From an uncultured Flavobacteriales bacterium (GTDB taxonomy: Bacteria > Bacteroidota > Bacteroidia > Flavobacteriales > UBA1820), in assembly GCA_902478645.1 (NCBI GenBank), contig CABSLV010000003.1, positions 27,318 to 91,317 of the forward strand: a stretch of 64,000 nt of DNA, written 5' to 3'. The notes beneath the pieces are model-generated. The model had not been told where the DNA came from. It was given only the letters and a program-made list of their open reading frames with translations, and did no database searches. How positions within the stretch are numbered: the stretch's first letter is position 1; each line of letters opens with the position of its first letter. The translations under genes were made by a program, and so were the position numbers. Below are positions 39,935 through 48,269 of this stretch, piece by piece.

Positions 39935-41086
39935 ATGAAAAATCTATTCAAAATTGTTGCTTTTGCAGTTGTTTTGGCCATGCCGTTTGCTGCACAAGCA
40001 CAAAATGAGCCCCAAACCAAAAAGGGTCCTTATGTCACCAACGGATTTTGGGACAATTGGTTTATGTCAGTGGGAGCCGGTGTACAAGGCTACTTCGGCG
40101 AATTCCACACCAAAGGCGACACCTATATCACCCCGGCATTCGACCTGTCGGTAGGGAAATGGGTAACTCCCGTATGGGGAGCCCGGATGCAAGTAGCCGG
40201 CCTAACGGCAAAATCAGCCACGATCAATGGCAACAATCCTTTCGTGGACGGCCGTTATGATAACACCTACTACAACCTCAAGATGAAATACATGCACTAC
40301 CACGTAGATGCATTGTTCAACTTGTCTGCCGCATTCTGGGGCTACAAGCCGGATCGCGTGTACGAACTGATACCTTTCGTCGGATTCGGAGGCATCTCCA
40401 CGTATAGCGGTCCTTCGAGCCACGAATTGGCATTCGACGCCGGTATCTTGAACAAATTCCGGATCTCGGAGCACTTCGACATCAACCTCGAACTTCGCGG
40501 AGCTTTGTTTAACCAGCGCTTCGACGCACAGTGGGGCGGCAACCGCGGAGAGGGGATCGGCTCGATTACGGCCGGTATTACCTACCGCTTCGGAAAGAAA
40601 CCGTTCAAGAGAGCTTCCGAGCTGATGACGGATCTCACTCCGTTCAACAACCGGATCAGCGATCTCGAAGATGAATTGGCCGCCAGCAAAGCCAAGCAGG
40701 CTGCTTTGGAAAAAGCCTTGAAGGAAGCTGAAAGCCGTCCGGCTGTTAAGGAAGAAATCATTGAAACCCCGTATGCAGGTACCGCCGTGTTCTTCGTGAT
40801 CGGTCGCACCGACATCAGCGCCGAAGGGAAAATCGTTCTGGATGAAATGGCCGAAACGATCAAGGCCAGCAACGGAGGCAAATTCGTCGTTACAGGATAT
40901 GCTGACAAGGAAACCGGCAGCGCAGCCCGCAACATGCAGCTCAGCCAGCAGCGCGCACAGAACGTTCACGACTACCTGGTGTCGAAAGGCGTAAATCCGG
41001 ATCAGCTCGACGTGATTGCCATGGGCAGCAAGGAGAATCCTTACTCCAAGCCTTACCTGAATCGCGTAGTGATTGTAAAGAAGTAA
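39935..41086 (+). CDS. OmpA family outer membrane protein
   Basis: The 383-residue protein has a signal peptide (cleavage after AQA, about residue 22), an eight-strand barrel-like region (about 35-215), a coiled coil (about 232-262, ISDLEDELAASKAKQAALEK) and a C-terminal OmpA peptidoglycan-binding domain with VVTGYADKETGSAARNMQLS and SQQRAQNVHDYLVSKGV. It links outer membrane to wall and is likely abundant: it has its own promoter, a 5' hairpin and a strong terminator. It resembles the major OmpA proteins of Bacteroides and Porphyromonas. Confidence 0.93.
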   Translation: MKNLFKIVAFAVVLAMPFAAQAQNEPQTKKGPYVTNGFWDNWFMSVGAGVQGYFGEFHTKGDTYITPAFDLSVGKWVTPVWGARMQVAGLTAKSATINGNNPFVDGRYDNTYYNLKMKYMHYHVDALFNLSAAFWGYKPDRVYELIPFVGFGGISTYSGPSSHELAFDAGILNKFRISEHFDINLELRGALFNQRFDAQWGGNRGEGIGSITAGITYRFGKKPFKRASELMTDLTPFNNRISDLEDELAASKAKQAALEKALKEAESRPAVKEEIIETPYAGTAVFFVIGRTDISAEGKIVLDEMAETIKASNGGKFVVTGYADKETGSAARNMQLSQQRAQNVHDYLVSKGVNPDQLDVIAMGSKENPYSKPYLNRVVIVKK

Positions 41087-41107
41087 TCGAACCCTCCTGT
41101 TCGACTC

Positions 41108-41145
41108 AAGTCGTCCTGCCTTTTGGCAGGACGACTTTTTTTCTT
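41108..41145 (+). terminator. Terminator after the OmpA-family gene
   Basis: AAGTCGTCCTGCC and GGCAGGACGACTT pair around TTTT, followed by TTTTTTC. Confidence 0.92.
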
Positions 41146-41407
41146 CCATCCTACCCCGCCGCTCCCAGCAAGACCTTATTATAATCTACTGAAAGATTTC
41201 CTACCCCCCGTCCACGGCTGCCCCACAGGAAAACGTCCGTTCCTCAAATACACCGAAACCCCGGAAAACAAGCCGTGGAGCATTTCCTTCTTATCAAAAT
41301 CAAATGCTGTCCCCTCAACAAGCAGAAAAGCGGCCCCAATGTCCGTCCAAAAATGCATTTTAAGTATTTTTTTACATTCCATTTCCCCACGCATGGAATT
41401 AATGTAT
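41146..41407. other. Non-coding gap before exbB
   Basis: I see no credible gene between the OmpA terminator and the exbB promoter. Short open frames exist but show no family similarity or codon bias. Confidence 0.5.
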
Positions 41408-41415
41408 TATATTTG
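41408..41415 (+). promoter_or_regulatory. -7 element of the exbB-exbD-exbD-tonB operon
   Basis: TATATTTG fits TAnnTTTG and is followed by CTGC. The leader to the exbB ATG would be about 85 bases. No clear -33 box. Confidence 0.5.
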
Positions 41416-41506
41416 CTGCGGTAAAAATTCTGCCTCATAGATATCGAATACCATTTAGCAAATAGTTTTCAAAGACCAATAAACAACTAAAAATCTGTTA
41501 TTTATC

Positions 41507-42322
41507 ATGAATGCAAACGCTAAAAAAACGAAAAAGTCTTATTCTGGCGTAGGAACCGCTCCCGTGGTTATCGTGGTGTGCCTGATCATCGCCATCTGCA
41601 TCTTCAAATTTGTGCTGGGTAACCCGGACAACTTCATGAACGGCGACCCGAATGGTCACCCCCTGCCCGGAAACATGCTGGGTACCATTTACAAAGGTGG
41701 TGTTGTGGTACCTATGATTCAGACCCTGTTGCTCACGGTTATTGCATTGAGCGTAGAGCGGTGGTTCGCTTTGGGCAAGGCCAAAGGTAAAGGCAACATC
41801 ACCCGTTTCGTTGTCAACATCAAAGAAGCTCTTTCGGAGAACAACATCGCTAAAGCTCGCGAACTGTGCAACAAGCAGAAAGGTTCGGTAGCCAATGTGG
41901 TATATGCTGCTCTGGAGAAATACGAAGAGATGGAAAAAGACAACGAACTGACCAAAGAGCAGAAAGTTCTCTCGATCCAGAAAGCCCTGGAAGAAGCTAC
42001 CGCACTGGAACTCCCCACGCTGGAACAGAACCTGCCGGTTGTTGCAACCCTGACCACGCTGGGTACCCTGATGGGACTTCTGGGAACGGTTATCGGTATG
42101 ATCAAGTCGTTCGCCGCTCTGGCCAACGCAGGTTCGCCTGACTCCGTAGCCCTGTCCGCCGGTATTTCCGAGGCCCTTGTGAACACGGCATTCGGTATCG
42201 CTACCGCCGTTCTGGCTCTTATCTCTTACAACTATTTCACCAGCAAAATCGACACGATCTCTTACTGCATCGACGAAGTAGGCTTCTCTCTTGTTCAGTC
42301 TTACGCCGCTAACCACAAGTAA
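41507..42322 (+). CDS. exbB: ExbB/TolQ/MotA family proton channel
   Basis: ExbB forms the pentameric inner-membrane proton channel that energises TonB. The 271-residue protein has an N-terminal helix (about 19-38), a second (about 63-85) with IALSVERWFALGKAKGKGN, and two C-terminal helices around LPVVATLTTLGTLMGLLGTV and EALVNTAFGIATAVLALISY, the conserved MotA/TolQ/ExbB core. Bacteroidetes ExbB carry such an extra N-terminal region. It heads the Ton cluster. Confidence 0.93.
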   Translation: MNANAKKTKKSYSGVGTAPVVIVVCLIIAICIFKFVLGNPDNFMNGDPNGHPLPGNMLGTIYKGGVVVPMIQTLLLTVIALSVERWFALGKAKGKGNITRFVVNIKEALSENNIAKARELCNKQKGSVANVVYAALEKYEEMEKDNELTKEQKVLSIQKALEEATALELPTLEQNLPVVATLTTLGTLMGLLGTVIGMIKSFAALANAGSPDSVALSAGISEALVNTAFGIATAVLALISYNYFTSKIDTISYCIDEVGFSLVQSYAANHK

Positions 42323-42356
42323 TCAACCGACACGGACTAAGTAAAGAATAAGAATT

Positions 42357-42974
42357 ATGCCTAAAGTTAAAGTAAAAAGAAAGAGTACTGCCATCGACAT
42401 GACCCCGATGAGTGATGTCATGGTGCTCTTGCTTACTTTCTTTATGCTTACCACCACGTTTATCCAGAAGGAGCCGGTACAGGTTGTCACCCCGGCCTCC
42501 GTATCGGATATCAAGATTCCTGAAACCAATGTCCTTCAGATTCTGGTGGACAAGAGTGGAAAGGTATTCCTGAGCCTGGATAAACAGGAAGACCGCATGG
42601 CGGTATTGCAAAAAGTAGGCGAGGCGTACGGCGTAACATTCACGGACGAGCAGATTCAGAAATTCAAACTGATCAACTCGTTCGGGGTGCCCATCGAACA
42701 GATGCCGGCATTCCTCAACTTGTCGACGGAAGAACAGGACGCTACCCTGCGTAACTATGGCGTGCCTATTGACAGCACGGACAACCAGTTCAAAGTCTGG
42801 GTGCAGGAAGCGCGCAAACAAAACGGAAAGGGTCTTATCATCGCCATCAAAGCCGATGCAACGACTCCTTACCCGATCATTCGCCAGGTGATGAGTTCCC
42901 TGCAGGAACTGCGTGAGAACCGTTACAACCTGATAACTTCGCTCAAGACCATTAAAACCGATGAGCTTGAGTAA
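42357..42974 (+). CDS. exbD: ExbD/TolR family protein (first copy)
   Basis: The 205-residue protein has a basic start (MPKVKVKRKSTAIDMTPMSD), one membrane helix (about 22-40) with the proton-pathway Asp in DMTPMSDVMVLLLTFFML, and a periplasmic domain ending in LQELRENRYNLITSLKT. It works with ExbB and TonB. Two different ExbD genes follow ExbB here, as is common in the phylum. Confidence 0.9.
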   Translation: MPKVKVKRKSTAIDMTPMSDVMVLLLTFFMLTTTFIQKEPVQVVTPASVSDIKIPETNVLQILVDKSGKVFLSLDKQEDRMAVLQKVGEAYGVTFTDEQIQKFKLINSFGVPIEQMPAFLNLSTEEQDATLRNYGVPIDSTDNQFKVWVQEARKQNGKGLIIAIKADATTPYPIIRQVMSSLQELRENRYNLITSLKTIKTDELE

Positions 42975-42996
42975 GCTCCTTAAACGAAATTGACAT

Positions 42997-43665
42997 ATGG
43001 CTGAAGTAGAACAGAAAGACAGAGGGAAAGGCAAGAAGCCAGGCACCAAAAAGGTGAGCACCCGCATCGACTTTACGCCGATGGTGGACATGATCATGCT
43101 TCTGATCACCTTCTTCATGCTTGCTACGTCGATGAACAAACCTCAGACGATGGAGATAAGCATGCCCACGAAAGACAAAGTCAGTGAGGAGGAGCAGACC
43201 AAGATTCAGGAATCCCGCGCCATCACGGTGCTTCTCGGCAAAGACGACAAGGTGTACTACTACACCGGGATGCCCAACTACGAGGACTACACCTCTCTCA
43301 AACGCACCAACTATGGTCCCGACGGATTGAGAGCGCTTCTGATGCAACGCAACCAAAAGGTCGTTGCGGAGATGAACGAACTCAAGAAACAGAAGTTGGA
43401 TAACAAAATATCCGACGAGGATTTCAAGAAACGCTCCACCGAGATCAAAGACGACAAGTCTTCGCCCATCGTGGTTATCAAAGCGACGGACGATGCTACC
43501 TACAAGAACCTTATCGACGCTTTGGACGAAATGGCGATCTGCAGTATCGGTAAATATGCTATCGACGACATTGCCGAAGGGGACAAATGGCTGATCGAGA
43601 ACCTCGAATCGGGCGGTGACCTGGGTGCACAGTCGGATTTGGCCGGGACTTCCAACAACAATTAA
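42997..43665 (+). CDS. exbD: ExbD/TolR family protein (second copy)
   Basis: The 222-residue product has a long basic N-terminus, RIDFTPMVDMIMLLITFFML (the ExbD helix with its Asp, about 23-42) and a periplasmic domain with KATDDATYKNLIDALDEMAI. It lies 22 bases after the first ExbD and 14 before tonB. It is clearly diverged from the first copy, particularly in the middle insertion (KVVAEMNELKKQKLDNK), so the two probably have distinct roles in the channel. Confidence 0.9.
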   Translation: MAEVEQKDRGKGKKPGTKKVSTRIDFTPMVDMIMLLITFFMLATSMNKPQTMEISMPTKDKVSEEEQTKIQESRAITVLLGKDDKVYYYTGMPNYEDYTSLKRTNYGPDGLRALLMQRNQKVVAEMNELKKQKLDNKISDEDFKKRSTEIKDDKSSPIVVIKATDDATYKNLIDALDEMAICSIGKYAIDDIAEGDKWLIENLESGGDLGAQSDLAGTSNNN

Positions 43666-43679
43666 AAAAAGGAGAAGAA

Positions 43680-44492
43680 ATGGCTAAGATAGACTTATTA
43701 TCCAGAGAGTGGTCTGACCTTATCTTCAAAGGGAAGAACAAAAACTACGGAGCTTACGAGCTGCGTATCAAATCGCCCAAACGGCACATCATTGCACTGA
43801 TCACAGTCATTGTACTGGTAGCTGTAGCAGTATCCTTCAAAGCTGTGGCTTCGTACATCGTATCGCGTCAGGACAAAGTGGTCATCACCGAGGTTACTCA
43901 GTTGACCCAGCTCCCGCCGGCCGAGGTAAAGAACAACGATGAGATCAAGAAAGTGGAGGCTCCGCCGCCACCGCCTCTGAAGAGCTCCATCAAGTTCACC
44001 GCGCCGAAGATCGAAAAGGACGAGAACGTCCGTGAAGAGGACGAAATCAAGTCCCAGGAAGAGATCATCGAAGCAAAGGTGGCTGTGTCCATCGCAGACG
44101 TCAAGGGTAACGACGAAGAAAACGGTCAGGATATCGCCGAACTTCGTGAAATTACCCAAGAAGTCGAGGAAGAAGAGCCTTACACCGCTGTTGAGGAAAT
44201 GCCTCAATTCCCCGGTGGAGATAAAGCGATGTACGACTGGTTGTACGAACACTTGGAATACCCCTATTCCGCACAGGAACGCGGTATCTCCGGAAACGTA
44301 TGGCTTCGCTTCGTAGTATCGAAAGAAGGTAAAGTAGAACGGGTAGAAGTCGCTCGAGGCATCGACCCGGCCTGCGATAAGGAAGCTCAGCGCGTGGTAG
44401 CTTCGATGCCCGACTGGATTCCTGGCCGTCAGAACGGACGTAATGTCCCGGTATACTACACGATCCGCGTCGTATTCCAGTTGAAGAAGTAA
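43680..44492 (+). CDS. tonB: TonB family energy transducer
   Basis: TonB carries proton-motive energy from ExbB/ExbD to outer-membrane receptors. The 270-residue protein has a helix near the N-terminus (about 39-58), a proline-rich stretch (VEAPPPPPLKSS), an acidic spacer (REEDEIKSQEEIIEAKV) and a C-terminal TonB domain with MPQFPGGDKAMYDWLYEHLE and GISGNVWLRFVVSKEGKVER. SusC and BtuB-type receptors in this window are natural clients. A terminator follows. Confidence 0.93.
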   Translation: MAKIDLLSREWSDLIFKGKNKNYGAYELRIKSPKRHIIALITVIVLVAVAVSFKAVASYIVSRQDKVVITEVTQLTQLPPAEVKNNDEIKKVEAPPPPPLKSSIKFTAPKIEKDENVREEDEIKSQEEIIEAKVAVSIADVKGNDEENGQDIAELREITQEVEEEEPYTAVEEMPQFPGGDKAMYDWLYEHLEYPYSAQERGISGNVWLRFVVSKEGKVERVEVARGIDPACDKEAQRVVASMPDWIPGRQNGRNVPVYYTIRVVFQLKK

Positions 44493-44524
44493 TTCTTCGC
44501 TCGCACTTGTCGCGAGAAACAAGA

Positions 44525-44570
44525 AACTTGCCCGTTGTCTTCAGCAGAGAGCTGCGGGCAAGTTTTTTTT
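44525..44570 (+). terminator. Terminator after tonB
   Basis: AACTTGCCCG (44525-44534) and CGGGCAAGTT (44555-44564) pair around a 20-base loop and are followed by T6. Confidence 0.88.
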
Positions 44571-44601
44571 CTCTTATGTTATTTGTTTTTCGGCGAAAAA
44601 G

Positions 44602-44787
44602 ATGAAAAAGAATCCTATCACCTACGCATTTGCCATCTTGATGGTCATCTTCTATATGGCCTTGGCTGGAATGTTGATTTTTTCACCGATCTTTGACATG
44701 ACCTTTTCTTTGACGATGCGCATAATAGCCGGTATCGTTTTTTTCCTCTATGCCCTGTTGCGCGCATACAGGATCTTGAAAAAATAA
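44602..44787 (+). CDS. Small two-helix membrane protein
   Basis: The 61-residue protein has two hydrophobic helices (about 8-28 and 35-54) and a basic end (LLRAYRILKK). I do not recognise a named family. It lies after the tonB terminator and 23 bases before the PstS-like gene, so it probably starts the transcript for that gene and the TPR gene. Confidence 0.7.
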   Translation: MKKNPITYAFAILMVIFYMALAGMLIFSPIFDMTFSLTMRIIAGIVFFLYALLRAYRILKK

Positions 44788-44810
44788 CCGAAACTTATTA
44801 CCTTTACGCA

Positions 44811-45782
44811 ATGAAAAACTTTATCCAACACTCTAAAAAAACAAGCCTTGCGCTTTGTACCCTGCTCGCCGCAATGGGATTTGTCGCGTGCAAAAGTCAG
44901 GATAAAGTGCAGGGGCCTACCGACACGACCAGTTCGGGCGTCATAGCGATCGCGGCAGACGAGAGTTTCGCTCCGGTCTTGGACCAGGAAATCGCCGTAT
45001 TTGAAAACGACTATAACCAGGCCTCCATCATCCCCATCTACAAAAGCGAAGTAGATGCCATCAACCTCCTGCTTCAGGACAGCGTATATCTGGCCATCAC
45101 CACCCGGACCCTTTCGGAAGGGGAAAATGCAGCCTTGGAACAGAAGAAACTCTTTGCCAAACCCGTACTGTTGGCCACCGATGCCGTAGCCGTGATCATC
45201 AATCGGGAAAACCCCGATTCGCTGCTTTCCGTAAGCCAACTCAAAAAGATACTCTCCGGAGAGATCACCTCCTGGAAACAACTCAACCCCAAATCCAAAT
45301 TGGGGGACATCACTTTTGTCTTTGACAATCCCAATTCCGGAATGCTGCGTTATCTGCGCGATTCCCTGATGCGTGACACCCCGCTTTCGGACAAACTCTT
45401 TGCCCAAAAGACCAATCAGGAGGTCATCGATTATGTCGAACAAACTCCCGGTGCCATGGGGGTTGTGGGAGCCAGTTGGGTATTGGACATGGCCGATACG
45501 ACGCTCCTGTCCTTCATCCCGCAGATCCGCGTGATGGCACTCACCGATCAGGCTGTACCGGACAAATACAATACCTTCCAACCCTACCAAGCCTATATGG
45601 CTACCGGAGAATATCCGCTTTCACGCAACGTGTATGCCATTCTCTCCGAACCCCGCAATGGCCTGGCCACCGGATTCACCCGCTTTTTGGCGGGATACAA
45701 GGCACAACGCGTCATCCTGCGCGCCGGACTCGTACCGGCTACGCAATCCTTGCGCATTGTCAATGTACGTGAAGAACTATAA
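44811..45782 (+). CDS. PstS-like phosphate-type substrate-binding lipoprotein
   Basis: The 323-residue protein has a lipoprotein signal (LLAAMGFVAC, Cys about 27) and a periplasmic-binding fold of the PstS type (IAIAADESFAPVLDQEIAVF; SQLKKILSGEITSWKQLNPK; a typical PSTGTS-like site is replaced by FDNPNSGMLRYL). It may bind phosphate or another anion. No pstCAB lies beside it; Bacteroidetes often have this gene next to tonB and a TPR gene, suggesting a role with outer-membrane transport. Confidence 0.82.
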   Translation: MKNFIQHSKKTSLALCTLLAAMGFVACKSQDKVQGPTDTTSSGVIAIAADESFAPVLDQEIAVFENDYNQASIIPIYKSEVDAINLLLQDSVYLAITTRTLSEGENAALEQKKLFAKPVLLATDAVAVIINRENPDSLLSVSQLKKILSGEITSWKQLNPKSKLGDITFVFDNPNSGMLRYLRDSLMRDTPLSDKLFAQKTNQEVIDYVEQTPGAMGVVGASWVLDMADTTLLSFIPQIRVMALTDQAVPDKYNTFQPYQAYMATGEYPLSRNVYAILSEPRNGLATGFTRFLAGYKAQRVILRAGLVPATQSLRIVNVREEL

Positions 45783-45815
45783 GCGAAAATCAATATCATC
45801 ATTTTATCCAGTACT

Positions 45816-47453
45816 ATGAAAAGAAGTTTTAAATTTCTGTTTTCTGCCGCTCTCTTGGCAGGGTCTGCACTGAGTGCATGGAGTGCGGACAATCAAAAAG
45901 CGATCGAATATTTTCAGTCCGGTTTTCCGGAGTATGCAAAAGCCATTCTGCTGAACAACCTGCAGGATCCTTCGACCAACAAAGAAGAGGCTTATTTCAA
46001 TCTGGGAGAGATCTACTTCGCCCTCAATATGCCGGATTCCGCAGCCTATTACTACCAAAAAGGATTGGAAGCAAATCCCAATTCCGTAGCCAACAAAGTC
46101 GGAGCCGCGAAACTGAAGATCCAGTCCGATCCGAAAGCCGCAGAAGAAGTTTTCAAGGAAATCGTCAGCGGAAAAAACAAAAAGAACCCCGAATACTACA
46201 CCCGTATCGGACAAGCCTACTTGGACAATGGCAACCTGGAGGAAGCTCTCCGCTATGCGGAAAAAGCCAAACAAGCCGACATGAAATATGCCGATGCCTA
46301 CTTGCTGCACGGTGATATTTATGCCGCAGAAAAGAACGCCGGAAAAGCTGCCGAACAGTACGAACAAGCCATTTATTTCGACCAGGCACACCGTCAAGGT
46401 TACATCAAATATGCCCGTCTCTTTGCATCTGTCAATGCAGATCGCGCCATTGAAATGCTGAACAAACTGCTTGCACTCGACGCACAGTCGGCGATCGCTT
46501 ATCGTGAATTGGCTGAAGTTTATTACGCCAACAACCAGTTTGCCAAAGCAGCACAGGCATACGAGCAATTCGTTTCCCTGGACAATTTCTACGCCGAATC
46601 CGAGATGGCAAGATACGCTACCATCCTGTTCTACAACAAGGATTTCAAGAAATCCGCAGAAATCGCCCTTGAAGTGCTCAAGAAAAACCCGAACAACTTC
46701 GTCATGCAACGCCTGCTGATGTACGATGCGGTTGAACTGAAAGATTACAACATAGCCATCGACTATGCCAACAATTTCATGAATCAGGCCGATACCTCGA
46801 AATACATCTACTTGGACTACCGTTACTATGGCACCCTCTTGTCCAAGGTTGGAGAAAAAGAAAAGGCTTACAAACAGCTTGAAAAAGCATTGCAGATCGA
46901 TCCGTCGAAAGTTGAACTCTACAAGGAACTGGGAAACATGTACGAGGCCGATGGCGACTATGAGAATGCCATCCGTCAGCACACCAATTTCATCGAGAAC
47001 GGAGCCGAACAAGTAACCCTGGCCGACTACTATTCCCTGGGACGTCTGAACTATTTCGCAGCCAGCGACACCCTTCCTCAACACGTTGCCAACCGCGACA
47101 AATATCTTGCCGGAGCAGACAGCGCATTTGCCAAAGTAGCGGAACAGGCTCCCGACAATTACTTGGGCTACTTCTGGCAGGCACGCACCAATTCCTTGAA
47201 AGACCCCAACAGCGATCTGGGTCTTGCCAAACCGTACTACGAAAAAGTTGCCGAAATCCTCGAAGCAAAAGGCACCAATAAAAACCAGCTCATCGAGGCC
47301 TACAGCTACCTGGGATATTACCTCTACATCAAAGGACAATTGGCAGAATCCATTCCCTACTGGGAAAAAATCCTTGCCCTGGAACCTGACCACGCCGTAG
47401 CAAAACAGGCTCTTGAAGGCATCAAAGCTGAGATGGAAGCCGCTGGCAATTAA
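45816..47453 (+). CDS. Tetratricopeptide repeat protein, secreted
   Basis: The 545-residue protein has a signal peptide (LLAGSALSAWSA, cut near residue 24) and about ten TPR units across its length (for example NKEEAYFNLGEIYFALNMPD, DAQSAIAYRELAEVYYANNQ and EAYSYLGYYLYIKGQLAESI). It is probably periplasmic and mediates protein-protein contacts. It starts 33 bases after the PstS-like gene; the conserved pairing with the Ton cluster suggests a scaffold in envelope transport, which is inference. Confidence 0.85.
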   Translation: MKRSFKFLFSAALLAGSALSAWSADNQKAIEYFQSGFPEYAKAILLNNLQDPSTNKEEAYFNLGEIYFALNMPDSAAYYYQKGLEANPNSVANKVGAAKLKIQSDPKAAEEVFKEIVSGKNKKNPEYYTRIGQAYLDNGNLEEALRYAEKAKQADMKYADAYLLHGDIYAAEKNAGKAAEQYEQAIYFDQAHRQGYIKYARLFASVNADRAIEMLNKLLALDAQSAIAYRELAEVYYANNQFAKAAQAYEQFVSLDNFYAESEMARYATILFYNKDFKKSAEIALEVLKKNPNNFVMQRLLMYDAVELKDYNIAIDYANNFMNQADTSKYIYLDYRYYGTLLSKVGEKEKAYKQLEKALQIDPSKVELYKELGNMYEADGDYENAIRQHTNFIENGAEQVTLADYYSLGRLNYFAASDTLPQHVANRDKYLAGADSAFAKVAEQAPDNYLGYFWQARTNSLKDPNSDLGLAKPYYEKVAEILEAKGTNKNQLIEAYSYLGYYLYIKGQLAESIPYWEKILALEPDHAVAKQALEGIKAEMEAAGN

Positions 47454-47479
47454 CCGTCTCTATCATCCACTCATAGTAC

Positions 47480-47513
47480 AAAACGGTCTCCGCAAAAGCG
47501 GAGACCGTTTTTT
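47480..47513 (+). terminator. Terminator after the TPR gene
   Basis: Fourteen-base perfect arms AAAACGGTCTCCGC and GCGGAGACCGTTTT around AAAA, with T6 at the end. Confidence 0.92.
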
Positions 47514-47722
47514 GATTTAGCCAACTCCGACACTACCCTACGAACCCGGCACATTCGCGCATACCCTCAGGAAGCCCCCTCCCCTACCTTCGCCGTTTGC
47601 CCAAGCCTTCAAAAAAGCCAAAATAGAGGCTCGCAGAGAAAAAGATTCCTGCAAGAACACCTTTGGGAGGCACAGGAAAACGCACAAGCCTACAGCACGC
47701 TAAAACCCGTCTGTGCCCTTCC

Positions 47723-48154
47723 CTATTGATCGGCCAAATGAGGGATCTCCGGCTGAGCTTCGTACAGGCACAACGAAAACGTGGCTACCATCTTCCTATC
47801 CCGGAAAGTCTTCTCCACGCTGATTGCATCGGCTAAACTCACATTATATTCCAACGCCTTTTCCCCTACCGACACGCGCAAAACATGCTCCCCAGGGAGG
47901 TAAAAAAGGGCCGTAAATGCTCCGATCCGGTCGATAAAGTCCTCGGCCCCCTCTGCAGCCAAAAAACAATTCAAGACGATGGTACGCCCCTCGAAATACA
48001 TCTGCGAACGGTCGGCCACACTTCCGTGTTCATCCGACCACTGCACCTCCAATCCGCTCTTAGGCTTCAGTCCACCGATTAAACCTTGCGAAGACGACAC
48101 CCGCACGCCGTAATCCTTAAAATCCTTCCCGTCCCACGTATAAATCACTTCCAC
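47723..48154 (-). CDS. Hypothetical protein, possibly phage tail (Dit)-like
   Basis: I do not recognise this 143-residue protein with certainty. It opens MEVIYTWDGKDFKDYGVRVS and has YFEGRTIVLNCFLAAEGAED and FIDRIGAFTALFYLPGEHVL, a beta-rich pattern that recalls the N-terminal half of phage distal-tail proteins and short Bacteroidales prophage tail proteins. No other phage gene is next to it. It may be a domesticated or stranded tail gene, or an unrelated beta-sandwich protein. It lies between two terminators with no clear promoter. Confidence 0.45.
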   Translation of the reverse strand: MEVIYTWDGKDFKDYGVRVSSSQGLIGGLKPKSGLEVQWSDEHGSVADRSQMYFEGRTIVLNCFLAAEGAEDFIDRIGAFTALFYLPGEHVLRVSVGEKALEYNVSLADAISVEKTFRDRKMVATFSLCLYEAQPEIPHLADQ

Positions 48155-48220
48155 AGCCTTACATCTTTTAGGTTACCTTACAAATATAATCAAAAAAGAA
48201 ATAATAACCAAACAAAAAAA

Positions 48221-48246
48221 GTCTCCCCGGAACTTCCCGGGGAGAC
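48221..48246 (-). terminator. Terminator after susD
   Basis: GTCTCCCCGG and CCGGGGAGAC pair around a short spacer; on the minus strand TTTTTTTG follows. Confidence 0.9.
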
Positions 48247-48269
48247 TCTGTACGGAATACGAATCCGTA

